Shown here: in pieces, positions 29,922 to 36,860 of the stretch | Layout: every line of letters starts with the position of its first letter | Position numbering within the stretch: position 1 is the first letter of the stretch | Source of the DNA: a virus | Virus record (IMG/VR): IMGVR_UViG_3300031753_000103 | Span: 1-45,911 of that record | Direction: 5' to 3' (one strand) | Length of the DNA: 45,911 nt | Position numbers and translations under genes: made by a program | The notes under the pieces: generated by a model | Database searches by the model: none | The model's input: only the letters and a program-made list of their open reading frames with translations | What the model was told of the DNA's origin: nothing

Positions 29922-30721
29922 ACGCCACAAATCCCTTCGCACTCGCCTCCCCACAGGTCAAGTTGATCTTCCTCAAGGTTCGCCTCTCCAAGAGGGACGC
30001 GCTGCGGGTGCATGAACTCGACCGCCCGCATCCCTCGCGAGTTGCCGGTGCGCAGCATTGCGTCCACGGCTACGGCGTCCGCAAAGTCGGTGGGGCTCTG
30101 CGCCTTGAGCGTCCGCCATTCGCTGTTTCCGCGGTACGGGCAGCCGATGCAGGCCGATTTCGGCGGGGTCGGATAGTCGTGCTTTTCGAGCCAGCGCAGG
30201 CAGTCGCCGCGGGTCATCCGCTTGTCGATCAGCGGATAGATGTTGACCATGTAGGCCTGCCGCGCCGGCTTCATCCGCTGCGCCTCGTCTCGTGAGATGC
30301 CGAGCAGGACTTGCACCGCGCCAGGCCGGATGTAGGCCCGTCCCGGCCTGCCGAGCAGCCGGCGGATTTCGTGCATGATCGGCGTCAGTTTGTATTCCGA
30401 CGAGCATTGCCGGCGACCCATCCCCTGCGAGCCATTGGGGTTGACCGTGTGCCAGGGAACCGCCGCGAACCGGCCGCCGGTCGTGTTGCGACGATCCCTG
30501 ATGCCGTCGCGGATGTTGCCCTGAGTGACTACGTTGACCGGGAAGGGCAGCACATTCGGCGAGCGGAGCCACGCCAGATGATCGTAGACCGCCTGCGGCT
30601 CCCACTGCGTGTCGGCGAAGATTGCTATGTCGGGCGGCTCAATCTCGCCGTGCGCGGCCATCAGCGCGAGCGTCGTCGATTGGACGCCAGCGCCAAGGGA
30701 GAGAACGCGGAGCGCGGTCAT
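29918..30721 (-). CDS. PAPS-reductase/DndC-like PP-loop protein, 267 aa
   Basis: The N-terminal PP-loop is RVLSLGAGVQSTTLALMA (residues 5-22). Further family landmarks are IAIFADTQWEP, an Arg-rich middle (GMGRRQCSSEYKLTPI), and a C-terminal Cys pair CIGCPYRGNSEW. The fold activates a substrate with ATP and, in relatives, handles sulfur (PAPS reductase, DndC). Phage versions are widespread with no settled role. Options are nucleic-acid modification, interference with host phosphorothioation, or sulfur scavenging. It is coupled to genes on both sides. Confidence 0.8.
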   Translation of the reverse strand: MTALRVLSLGAGVQSTTLALMAAHGEIEPPDIAIFADTQWEPQAVYDHLAWLRSPNVLPFPVNVVTQGNIRDGIRDRRNTTGGRFAAVPWHTVNPNGSQGMGRRQCSSEYKLTPIMHEIRRLLGRPGRAYIRPGAVQVLLGISRDEAQRMKPARQAYMVNIYPLIDKRMTRGDCLRWLEKHDYPTPPKSACIGCPYRGNSEWRTLKAQSPTDFADAVAVDAMLRTGNSRGMRAVEFMHPQRVPLGEANLEEDQLDLWGGECEGICGV

Positions 30722-30936
30722 CGCGTTGGCCCTCGGTAATAGTTATCCATCCGCGCGACCGCTAATCGAAGCCACCCGATGTCAAGGTAGAGCCGCCGCG
30801 ACACATCGTCAGCGAGCCAGTGAAATCTCGGTCGCCAGCCCTTGAATTGCCAGCGCGGCACACGGCAACAGTGGAAACACCAATGCCCCGGCTTGAGAAA
30901 GCGCCGCAAGCGGCGAGGTAGCGATCGGTCACTCAT
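30718..30936 (-). CDS. Arg/Trp-rich small protein, 72 aa
   Basis: MSDRSLPRRLRRFLKPGHWC, then FHCCRVPRWQFKGWRPRFHW and a C-terminal helix. CFHCC could bind a metal. It overlaps both neighbours by ATGA. No family recognised. Confidence 0.55.
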   Translation of the reverse strand: MSDRSLPRRLRRFLKPGHWCFHCCRVPRWQFKGWRPRFHWLADDVSRRLYLDIGWLRLAVARMDNYYRGPTR

Positions 30937-31052
30937 GGCTTCAGGAACTCGATGCCCCGCCGGATCCGCTCCTTAGTCGGCCGCCTCGGCGGGTAGCGCG
31001 TCGAGCGCGTCGGCTGGGGCCGTGGTGGCTTGGGCTTCGGCTTGTCGGGCAT
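30933..31052 (-). CDS. 39-aa Pro/Arg/Lys-rich peptide
   Basis: MPDKPKPKPPRPQPTRSTRY then PPRRPTKERIRRGIEFLKP. It is disordered and basic. The ATG follows dyad S4 by 8 bases and the stop overlaps the next ATG, so context supports translation. Unknown function. Confidence 0.5.
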   Translation of the reverse strand: MPDKPKPKPPRPQPTRSTRYPPRRPTKERIRRGIEFLKP

Positions 31053-31060
31053 CACGTTAA

Positions 31061-31080
31061 CCTTTATGTATTATTAGAGG
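31061..31080. promoter_or_regulatory. Dyad S4
   Basis: CCTTTA-TGTATTAT-TAGAGG, fully matching the consensus. It fits exactly between the stop of the 108-aa gene (31081) and the ATG of the 39-aa gene. Confidence 0.7.
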
Positions 31081-31407
31081 CTAGGTTCCGACTTTGCTGC
31101 TGTCGTCGATCCAGACAAACTCGCCGTTCGGGCCGACCGGGAAATGACCGCCGCAATTAACGCAAAACGTGCCGCTGTAGAACTTCGGCTCCCGCGCATA
31201 CGTCTCGGCAATGGTCTGGCCCATTGTGGTCACGCCGCCGCACTTCAGGTGCCTGTATGATCGCCGCACCGGACGCACGAAACCTTTAGCGCGTTCTTCC
31301 TCGGCTAAAACGACATAACCTTGCTGTTGGCCGTTCGGCTTCAGGTTACGATGCTCAGGATAGATTTGCGTGCCATCCGACAGCGTTTTGCGAGGCTTAT
31401 TGGTCAT
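31081..31407 (-). CDS. Conserved phage protein with Cys pairs, 108 aa
   Basis: KTLSDGTQIYPEHRNLKPNG, then RRSYRHLKCGGVTTMGQTIA and KFYSGTFCVNCGGHFPVGPN. A single Cys (HLKCGG) plus CVNC could make a small zinc ribbon. The ending GEFVWIDDSSKVGT recurs in related small phage proteins as I recall. Coupled to the upstream gene by ATGA. Function unknown. Confidence 0.6.
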   Translation of the reverse strand: MTNKPRKTLSDGTQIYPEHRNLKPNGQQQGYVVLAEEERAKGFVRPVRRSYRHLKCGGVTTMGQTIAETYAREPKFYSGTFCVNCGGHFPVGPNGEFVWIDDSSKVGT

Positions 31408-31658
31408 GCGCGCCCCTCCGGGTTTAGGCCGATCGCCTCTCTGTTGCCTTGCTCGATGTTATCGGAGACAAGTTTCAGGGCCATCGCAGGGGTTAATGAA
31501 CGCTGATCCTGCATGGCAATTAGCTGCCCCACTAAATGCGCCGCAAGCGCGAGCATTTCCATCGCCGATAGTCGGCTGGCGTGTTTACGCAGCACGGCGG
31601 TCAATTCATCTCGGAACTGCCTGTGATGGTCATTCGGCGTGCGAACAGTTGTCTTCAC
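31404..31658 (-). CDS. Helical small protein, 84 aa
   Basis: I chose GTG at 31656-31658 (KTTVRTPNDHHRQFRDELTA), which has AAAGGCGAG just upstream, over a TTG six codons earlier that lies inside dyad S5. The rest is helical (VLRKHASRLSAMEMLALAAH, LVGQLIAMQDQRSLTPAMAL). Unknown function. Confidence 0.55.
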   Translation of the reverse strand: MKTTVRTPNDHHRQFRDELTAVLRKHASRLSAMEMLALAAHLVGQLIAMQDQRSLTPAMALKLVSDNIEQGNREAIGLNPEGRA

Positions 31659-31666
31659 AAATCTCG

Positions 31667-31686
31667 CCTTTATCAAGCGTTAACGG
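31667..31686. promoter_or_regulatory. Dyad S5
   Basis: CCTTTA-TCAAGCGT-TAACGG. It overlaps the last codons and stop of the 55-aa gene and ends 8 bases before the GTG at 31658 on the minus strand. Confidence 0.6.
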
Positions 31687-31840
31687 CTACGCCAGCATCA
31701 AACGCCTCGTTGATTGCAGCGAGGGCCTTTTCCTCCAAGGCGTCAATCAGCGCATGCGTGGTAATCGCTGACGCCGGGACGCGCTGGCGAAGTGCGGCAA
31801 ACGCTTCAAGCATGGCCTCTTTGTCCGGAAATGTCGGCAT
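31673..31840 (-). CDS. 55-aa helical protein
   Basis: MPTFPDKEAMLEAFAALRQR then VPASAITTHALIDALEEKAL and AAINEAFDAGVAVNA. Two amphipathic helices are predicted. AGGG precedes the ATG. The gene lies between two dyads (S5, S6). Unknown function. Confidence 0.55.
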   Translation of the reverse strand: MPTFPDKEAMLEAFAALRQRVPASAITTHALIDALEEKALAAINEAFDAGVAVNA

Positions 31841-31852
31841 AGCCCTAATTGT

Positions 31853-31872
31853 CCTTTATTGATCTTTAGAGG
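31853..31872. promoter_or_regulatory. Dyad S6
   Basis: CCTTTA-TTGATCTT-TAGAGG, fully matching the consensus. It overlaps the 3' end of the 120-aa gene and ends 12 bases before the ATG at 31840. Confidence 0.7.
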
Positions 31873-32218
31873 CCAATGGGTCGCCTTGGACGGTCGGCAC
31901 TTGGACCGTTCCGCCGCTCACCATCCGCGTCGCGGCGATCGCTAACGCCTGCGCGATGACAGCCCCAAGGTGAGTTATGTCCTGTAGGTCGTTGTCGGTC
32001 ATCTCGTCCGTGGTTTCATTCTTGAAGCACAGACGGTAGCAATCCTGTTGGTGCTCGCGGGTTTCGGAGTGGTTGATGCCGCAGCAAACGAAGCTGACGG
32101 GATGAAAATCAGGTGATTCGTATTCCTCCGGCGTCTGCTCGTCTGGTGTTGCCTCAATCGAGTGCAGCGGCTCGCAATCATCAAAACCGCGCCAGCACCG
32201 AATGGGAAGCATCAACAT
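31856..32218 (-). CDS. Cys-rich protein, 120 aa
   Basis: The N-terminal half has six Cys (IRCWRGFDDCEPL, SFVCCGINHSE, QDCYRLCFKNE) and an acidic linker. The C-terminal half is helical (LQDITHLGAVIAQALAIAAT). Metal binding is plausible. It overlaps the methyltransferase stop, and a second ATG two codons on would give a TGATG junction. No family recognised. Confidence 0.55.
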   Translation of the reverse strand: MLMLPIRCWRGFDDCEPLHSIEATPDEQTPEEYESPDFHPVSFVCCGINHSETREHQQDCYRLCFKNETTDEMTDNDLQDITHLGAVIAQALAIAATRMVSGGTVQVPTVQGDPLASKDQ

Positions 32219-33303
32219 TTCTCGCTCCTGAAGAACTCCGGCAGCGGCTCGCCCGCGCGGACCCGCTCGCCGATGGCCCGAACCGCGTCGTTGTAGCTGC
32301 CGATCGCGTCGGCACCCTCGTCAAAAGCATCTTCTGTCGGTGCGGCTGGCAGAAAATCAAACAGCGTCTCTTGCCGGGGTTGAACCCCATAGGTAGCCGC
32401 GCGGATGTTTTTGGCGGCTTGGCGGTAGTAGCTTGGTTTCAACTCTATTCCAAGCCCTCGCCGCCCTGCGCAGAGCGCCCCGTAGACCTCGGAACCAACC
32501 CCCATGAACGGCGTCAAAACCGTGTCATGCGGATTGCTCCAAAGTTGGAGGCAACGCTCGATCACGTCCAGTTGCAACGGGTGGATGTGTTTTTCGTCCT
32601 CGGGGTCGCGGGCGGCCCGGTACGGCAGCACCCGGTCAATCCGAATGTCATCCCAAATTGAGGAAGCATATTGCTGCCAAATCCAGTGCCCGAGCTTGTT
32701 GGTTTGTGGGTCTTGCCAATCCCGATACTTTTCAAGGAAACCGTCAGGCGGCAACCGCTCGCCAGCATAATGTGATAACCCGACAGGATGGCGGATCGGT
32801 TCGGCGTTTGCACACCGCTTACGGAAAGCGAGGATGTAGTCGGCGCCGGCGTTGGCACACAAGCTGCTATCCTTGACAATCTGCCGGTGCATAAGCGCCA
32901 GCGAGCGAGTGCGGATCGCGACACGCAACGGCTCTTTCCAAATGGCGTATCGCGCCACGAAGGCAAAGCCGTGTTGAGCGTGAAGGCGGATGATCTCGCC
33001 AGGAAGATCATAAAGCGTTTGCTCGGCACGGGGCACGTCGGCGCAATGCACCACGGTCAATCGCCCCGGTTTCGTCAACCGCGCAATCTCGGCAACCACG
33101 AAGCCGTAATGCGTCAGAAATTCCTCGTCGGAATGGCAGTTGCTCAGGTCGTGGTCGTCGCTTGAATAATTGTATAGTCCCGAAAACGGCGGGGAGTAAA
33201 CCGACAAACCAATCGACGCCGCTGGCAACGCAGGCATAACCTCAACACAATCCCCGCAATAAATTGCATACGTGTCGGTAATTTCCTGATCGGTCACAGC
33301 CAT
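32212..33303 (-). CDS. Beta-class DNA methyltransferase (N4-cytosine/N6-adenine type), 363 aa
   Basis: Catalytic motif IV is SPPF (residues 37-40) near the N-terminus, and the AdoMet-binding motif I is FMGVGS (266-271) near the C-terminus, with GLGIELKPSYYRQA after it. This order defines the beta class. SPPF rather than DPPY is typical of N4-cytosine enzymes, so m4C is more likely than m6A. No recognition of specificity is possible by eye. It overlaps the helicase gene by 10 bases. With no nuclease partner, it probably protects phage DNA from host restriction or marks replicated DNA. Confidence 0.85.
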   Translation of the reverse strand: MAVTDQEITDTYAIYCGDCVEVMPALPAASIGLSVYSPPFSGLYNYSSDDHDLSNCHSDEEFLTHYGFVVAEIARLTKPGRLTVVHCADVPRAEQTLYDLPGEIIRLHAQHGFAFVARYAIWKEPLRVAIRTRSLALMHRQIVKDSSLCANAGADYILAFRKRCANAEPIRHPVGLSHYAGERLPPDGFLEKYRDWQDPQTNKLGHWIWQQYASSIWDDIRIDRVLPYRAARDPEDEKHIHPLQLDVIERCLQLWSNPHDTVLTPFMGVGSEVYGALCAGRRGLGIELKPSYYRQAAKNIRAATYGVQPRQETLFDFLPAAPTEDAFDEGADAIGSYNDAVRAIGERVRAGEPLPEFFRSEKC

Positions 33304-34679
33304 GACGGCGCTCCTACGCTATGCGGGCGGTTGCTGGTGCGTTCGATCTGCATTGCCTCGGTCATAAGCGACACAATCTCGGTGAACATCTTATCGGCGG
33401 CATCGGCCTTGCGTTGAAGGTTTTTCAAAACGCCGAGTTCACCTTCGGTCGTTACGATGTCAACATTCACCGGGCGCTCTTGGCCAAACCGCCAGCAACG
33501 CCGCACCCCTTGATAGAATTGCTCAAAAGAGTGCGACGGGAAAAACGTCATATGCGCGCAATGCTGCCAATTCATTCCGAACGCGCCGATCCTCGGTTTG
33601 GTCACAAGCACCCGTAGCCGGCCAGCCGAGAAATCTTCAAACGCGGATTCTTTGGCGCCGTCGGTGTCCGATCCTTTAACCTGTCGGGCGCCGGGGATCA
33701 GCCGCTCCAATAAGTCGGCCTCATCGTTCAACTGGCACCACACCACGGCCGGATGATGCCCGTTCACAAGATCGGCAACCTTTTGGCAACGCGGGCCGAG
33801 CGTCAGGCGCCGTTCCTCGCGCTGTTCATCGAGCGTCGTCGCCTGCATCGGGAATAGGAACCCAGAAAAATTATCGCGGTTTTGCACCACGAGTTCGCGC
33901 TGGTTAAGGGGTGGCAATACGAAGGCCCCGTCCTCAAATCCAAGATCGGATGGCCGCCTGATCGCCCGCGCCCATGAGCACACCCACCGCCAAAAATCAC
34001 GCTCAGCGTGTTGCTTGAACCGCCACCGAGCGCCCCACCAAATCGGATGTAGACTGTTCTCGTCGTTTTTGAAAAACGTCGAAAGCATGTCCATTCGGCC
34101 AAGTTCGCCAAGCGCCTCGGCTGACGTGCCGAGTTCGATGAAATCATTTGGGGCTGCCGTGGCGGTACAGAGCAGCCGGTAAGGGATTTTCCGCATGAAC
34201 TCGGTAACGGCTTGTTGCCTAGCCCCGTCGAAATGCTTGATTGCGCTGCTTTCGTCGCAAACGACAGCGGAAAAATCATCCGATTGAAAATAGTGAAGTC
34301 GCTCATAGTTAGTGACAACAATGGTGGATGTAATCTCGCCCCGATGAGAACGGGCAGCAGGGATGCCGAACTTCGATGCTTCGCGCACAGTCTGCGCAGC
34401 CACCGCGAGCGGCGTTAACACAAGCACGGGGCGCCGCGTTTTGCGCACCACGTTCTCGGCCCACACAAGCTGCATCGGCGTCTTGCCTAAGCCGCAATCC
34501 GCGAATATCGCCGCCCTACCCTTGCGAATGGCCCACTCAACAAGCGCCTTCTGAAAATCGAACAGAAAGTCGGGAATCCACAGCGGTTCGAACCCGGCCA
34601 TGCCGCCAAGCTGCGATTTGCGTTCTATGAAGGCGCGGTAATCCATCTGGCCTGTCGTCCAGTCGATTGCGGTCTTCAC
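33294..34679 (-). CDS. SNF2/DEAD-like superfamily 2 helicase, 461 aa
   Basis: Motif I is CGLGKT (residues 62-67), motif Ia PVLVLTPLAVAAQT, motif II CDESS (141-145, DE-box variant), motif III TATAAPND, and motif VI QFYQGVRRCWRFGQERPV, the SNF2-like arginine-finger segment. It should use ATP to translocate on duplex DNA or remodel protein-DNA complexes. I take GTG (34677-34679), with AGGA seven bases upstream, as start. Co-transcribed and overlapping with the methyltransferase, so the two probably act together, as in the paired helicase-methylase modules of many phages. Confidence 0.82.
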   Translation of the reverse strand: MKTAIDWTTGQMDYRAFIERKSQLGGMAGFEPLWIPDFLFDFQKALVEWAIRKGRAAIFADCGLGKTPMQLVWAENVVRKTRRPVLVLTPLAVAAQTVREASKFGIPAARSHRGEITSTIVVTNYERLHYFQSDDFSAVVCDESSAIKHFDGARQQAVTEFMRKIPYRLLCTATAAPNDFIELGTSAEALGELGRMDMLSTFFKNDENSLHPIWWGARWRFKQHAERDFWRWVCSWARAIRRPSDLGFEDGAFVLPPLNQRELVVQNRDNFSGFLFPMQATTLDEQREERRLTLGPRCQKVADLVNGHHPAVVWCQLNDEADLLERLIPGARQVKGSDTDGAKESAFEDFSAGRLRVLVTKPRIGAFGMNWQHCAHMTFFPSHSFEQFYQGVRRCWRFGQERPVNVDIVTTEGELGVLKNLQRKADAADKMFTEIVSLMTEAMQIERTSNRPHSVGAPSWL

Positions 34680-34702
34680 GGTGCGATCCTCGTAGAAGGG
34701 TC

Positions 34703-34738
34703 GGCGGCGGGCGCGATCCCCCGACAACGCCCGCCGCC
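34703..34738. promoter_or_regulatory. GC-rich stem-loop in the helicase leader
   Basis: GGCGGCGGGCG (34703-34713) pairs with CGCCCGCCGCC (34728-34738) around a 14-base loop. In the leftward mRNA it would lie between the stop of a 13-codon leader frame and the ribosome site of the helicase gene. No U-run follows. Confidence 0.6.
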
Positions 34739-34779
34739 TAAACTGCCGGCCTGAGGCACGCGGCAGCTATGGTGTTCAT
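34738..34779 (-). CDS. Possible 13-aa leader peptide
   Basis: ATG at 34777-34779 opens MNTIAAACLRPAV and stops at the base of the GC stem-loop. It starts within dyad S7. Placement suggests an attenuation-type leader, but nothing proves translation. Confidence 0.35.
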   Translation of the reverse strand: MNTIAAACLRPAV

Positions 34780-34795
34780 TATTAGGCATTAAAGG
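34776..34795. promoter_or_regulatory. Dyad S7 (weak)
   Basis: TCATTA-TTAGGCAT-TAAAGG. One arm is perfect and the other has about three mismatches. It is the copy farthest from its main downstream gene (about 96 bases to the helicase start), but it overlaps the leader-peptide ATG. Confidence 0.4.
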
Positions 34796-35194
34796 TTATG
34801 TAGCGATTTGCTCCACAATCCATTGCCGCATCTTGCAAAACCGTTCTTCCGGCGTTTCACGGAAGAACCATTCATCATTCATATACATGATTTCGGCGGC
34901 CAACGCGGGCGCGACACCAAAGGTCTTAGCGACGGCATCCCGATCCTCGGGGTCAATGTTTACCATCTCGATGCGCCGCTTAGCTCCAAGGGCGCCGAGC
35001 GCGCAAACCTCCCCATCTCGCTCAAGATCATTAGTGATGAGACGTTTCGCCTCAAGATCATCTAAGGCGACCAATAACTCCTTCAATAGCGCCTGCCCTC
35101 GCGATCCGTTTGTGGCACTCGCAACGGCCCCGCGCCAGCGGATCATCGCCCATTGGTCATAATCGTAATCGTCGGAGTAACCTGAGCGAGACAT
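34796..35194 (-). CDS. Widespread small phage protein of unknown function, 132 aa
   Basis: MSRSGYSDDYDYDQWAMIRW, then RGAVASATNGSRGQALLKEL, KRLITNDLERDGEVCALGAL and FFRETPEERFCKMRQWIVEQ. The sequence pattern (WRGAVASA, RGQxxLKE, DGEVCAxGA, NDE) recurs in many phages infecting Proteobacteria, as I recall, with no known function. Alpha-helical and soluble. Follows dyad S8 by 9 bases. Confidence 0.7.
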   Translation of the reverse strand: MSRSGYSDDYDYDQWAMIRWRGAVASATNGSRGQALLKELLVALDDLEAKRLITNDLERDGEVCALGALGAKRRIEMVNIDPEDRDAVAKTFGVAPALAAEIMYMNDEWFFRETPEERFCKMRQWIVEQIAT

Positions 35195-35203
35195 TTGACC
35201 TGT

Positions 35204-35223
35204 CCTTTAAGGGCTATTAGAGG
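35204..35223. promoter_or_regulatory. Dyad S8
   Basis: CCTTTA-AGGGCTAT-TAGAGG, fully matching the consensus. It overlaps the last codons of the 75-aa gene and lies 9 bases from the ATG at 35194. Confidence 0.7.
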
Positions 35224-35434
35224 CCAGGGCGAGCGACAATTTGTGCAGGCCGTCAGCCGCTCGATCCCAAGCTCGCGCATTTTTCGGCTCGCGATCTTCG
35301 CGGCACCATTTGGCGTGCTCGCGGCAGACGGCGGCTAGACCGTCCAAGGTCGCCGGAAGGCCATTGTCATAGAGGACATCAAACAACGCCGCTTGCACTG
35401 GTGGCATAGTGAACGGACGCGCTCGATCGCTCAT
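35207..35434 (-). CDS. 75-aa helical protein
   Basis: MSDRARPFTMPPVQAALFDV, then LDGLAAVCREHAKWCREDRE and a C-terminal helix LHKLSLALAS. Overlaps the next upstream gene by ATGA. Unknown function. Confidence 0.55.
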   Translation of the reverse strand: MSDRARPFTMPPVQAALFDVLYDNGLPATLDGLAAVCREHAKWCREDREPKNARAWDRAADGLHKLSLALASNSP

Positions 35435-35622
35435 CGCAGCGCCGCCTTCGCTTCGGCCACGATCCGCTCACCCATCTCGACCATGCGCTTGCCGAGCCGG
35501 ATCGCCGCTTCTGCCTCAGCGTAGGTGATGCGCGTTACGGCCGAGGGGGTCGCGACGCTCTCTACGTCTACGAGAGCGATCCGCAGGCCGTCGCTCGCCA
35601 CATAGATGCCGGGTTCGCTCAT
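35431..35622 (-). CDS. 63-aa small protein
   Basis: MSEPGIYVASDGLRIALVDV, then RITYAEAEAAIRLGKRMVEM and GERIVAEAKAALR, a strand-helix-helix layout. The start is the ATG that overlaps the repressor stop (ATGA). It is co-translated with the HTH protein and may modulate it. No family known. Confidence 0.55.
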   Translation of the reverse strand: MSEPGIYVASDGLRIALVDVESVATPSAVTRITYAEAEAAIRLGKRMVEMGERIVAEAKAALR

Positions 35623-35834
35623 GCTGCCTCCGGGGGTTGCGGATCGTCTCTCAGAGCCTCTAGCGCTTGGCCGAGCCGGATCACCACATCTCGGGTCGGT
35701 TCCGTCCTGGCGTTCTTCCACCTATACCAAGTCGTGAGCGCGAGACCGGCCTTGGCGCAGACCAGTCGCATCGAGAGACCGGCCTGTTGGGCGGCGGTTT
35801 CCAGTTCCTCGGGTGTCTCGAAAATCTCGATCAT
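35619..35834 (-). CDS. HTH (XRE/cI-like) transcriptional repressor candidate, 71 aa
   Basis: A short helix-turn-helix protein. Helices near residues 8-19 (PEELETAAQQAG) and 21-29 (SMRLVCAKAG) precede LALTTWYRWKNART, a typical XRE recognition helix with Trp. There is no separate dimerisation or autocleavage domain. It opens the leftward early operon and faces the rightward one. An operator (35837-35850) lies 2 bases from its ATG, so autoregulation is likely. It could work as a Cro-type or cI-type switch, or control the 15 dyads elsewhere. Confidence 0.75.
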   Translation of the reverse strand: MIEIFETPEELETAAQQAGLSMRLVCAKAGLALTTWYRWKNARTEPTRDVVIRLGQALEALRDDPQPPEAA

Positions 35835-35836
35835 AG

Positions 35837-35912
35837 GTGCAGGCTTGCACAAAAAACCGAGAGGCGCAACATTTTTTCGTTGCACGGGTGCAGCGTATGT
35901 GCAAGGGTGCAC
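35837..35912. promoter_or_regulatory. Three operators of type GTGCA-N4-TGCAC in the divergent control region
   Basis: O1 GTGCAGGCTTGCAC (35837-35850), O2 TTGCACGGGTGCAG (35880-35893), O3 GTGCAAGGGTGCAC (35899-35912). O2 and O3 are 19 bp apart centre to centre. O1 lies at the repressor gene's start. The layout is like the operator sets of lambdoid switches. I could not assign -35 and -10 boxes with confidence. Confidence 0.75.
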
Positions 35913-35996
35913 TGCCGCCGTGCTCCCCGGTTGCCATTCTCCGGCCGGAGCCCTCAACCCCAACTGAGGCAGCGGGCACGGCGGTCGGAGGATCGA

Positions 35997-36221
35997 ATGA
36001 GCATCAGCGACGACTTCCGCGACATGATCCACGGGCAGCTCGTGCTGGCCGGCAGCGAGCGCGCGGTCCAAGCAAAGTTCGATCGTGACTGCTTCCGGCT
36101 GGAGAAGCGGCGCTACGCCAAACGGCTGCGGGAGATTTGTGCGGAGTTTTCTGAGCAGGCCAAGGGGATTGACCCCGAACGTGCCCTGCAAGCGCTGATC
36201 GCCGACCTGGAGCGCGAGTGA
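35997..36221 (+). CDS. First rightward early protein, 74 aa
   Basis: CGGAGG sets the ATG. MSISDDFRDMIHGQLVLAGS, then RAVQAKFDRDCFRLEKRRYA and KRLREICAEFSEQAKGIDPE, highly charged and helical. As the first gene after the operator set it may be a regulator, but no HTH is evident. Unknown function. Confidence 0.6.
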   Translation: MSISDDFRDMIHGQLVLAGSERAVQAKFDRDCFRLEKRRYAKRLREICAEFSEQAKGIDPERALQALIADLERE

Positions 36222-36400
36222 TGCGCTCCTACCCCGACGACGACGAGAGCTACGGGCAGGGCGAGTGCTCCTGCCGCTACATCGGGCGCGGCGGGAACGA
36301 CCCGGATGCGTATTGGCGGCTCGACAAGTGGTGCCCGGTGCACGGCCGCGACCCGGACGACGCGCGGGACGAGATGATCGAGAGGGAGCGGGACCGATGA
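36221..36400 (+). CDS. 59-aa small Cys/His protein
   Basis: MRSYPDDDESYGQGECSCRY, IGRGGNDPDAYWRLDKWCPV and HGRDPDDARDEMIERERDR. CSC plus WCPVHGRDPDD recurs in small phage proteins and suggests one metal site. TGATG overlap with the upstream gene, ATGA with the downstream one. Confidence 0.6.
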   Translation: MRSYPDDDESYGQGECSCRYIGRGGNDPDAYWRLDKWCPVHGRDPDDARDEMIERERDR

Positions 36401-36684
36401 CCGACGTTCGCTACCCGCCGCCGCCGTGGCCGGCAGACCTCGCGCAGAGAGAGGCCGAGTGGGAAGAATGCCCCGACTGCCACGGCCGACTGACCGTGAG
36501 CCGAACCCATCGGGGCTCGTTGATCGCGCATTGTCCTCGCTGCGTTGGCTGGTTCTTTCCCCGCCGCCGATCGGCCCCCGCGCCGCGGGGTACGCCGTTA
36601 TGGCTCAACGTGCTCGGCCTGCTCGGCGTCGGCGTGATCGCGCTGGCGGTGGTCGGCCTCGGGTACGCCGCGATTGGAGGATAG
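36397..36684 (+). CDS. Zinc-ribbon membrane protein, 95 aa
   Basis: ECPDCHGRLTVSRTHRGS and AHCPRCVGWFFPRR give a CxxC...CxxC zinc ribbon (about residues 25-50). A C-terminal hydrophobic helix (WLNVLGLLGVGVIALAVVGL) anchors it. A cytoplasmic ribbon on a membrane anchor is unusual. Possibly it recruits nucleic acid or a host protein to the membrane. Function unknown. Confidence 0.6.
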   Translation: MTDVRYPPPPWPADLAQREAEWEECPDCHGRLTVSRTHRGSLIAHCPRCVGWFFPRRRSAPAPRGTPLWLNVLGLLGVGVIALAVVGLGYAAIGG

Positions 36685-36687
36685 GCG

Positions 36688-36855
36688 ATGTTTTGGGTCC
36701 CTCCGGTTCTTTCGGGCGCATGCACGTTCGCCGTCGTTCTGGCCGCTAACCTAATGACGGCTGGATACCTAAGAAGCTGCGTCATCGCCGTCTTCATCGG
36801 GATCACTTGCGGAGTGTCGCACGCTCTAGGCGAGAACGCTTCTATTGGGAGATAA
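36688..36855 (+). CDS. 55-aa membrane protein
   Basis: MFWVPPVLSGACTFAVVLAA, then NLMTAGYLRSCVIAVFIGIT and CGVSHALGENASIGR: two hydrophobic spans around a short polar turn. The TAA overlaps dyad S9. Possibly a superinfection or membrane-potential factor, without evidence. Confidence 0.55.
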   Translation: MFWVPPVLSGACTFAVVLAANLMTAGYLRSCVIAVFIGITCGVSHALGENASIGR

Positions 36856-36858
36856 AGG
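36839..36858. promoter_or_regulatory. Dyad S9
   Basis: CTTCTA-TTGGGAGA-TAAAGG. Its right arm contains the stop of the 55-aa gene and ends only 2 bases before the ATG at 36861, too close for AAAGG to act as a normal ribosome site. Confidence 0.65.
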
Positions 36859-36860
36859 AC

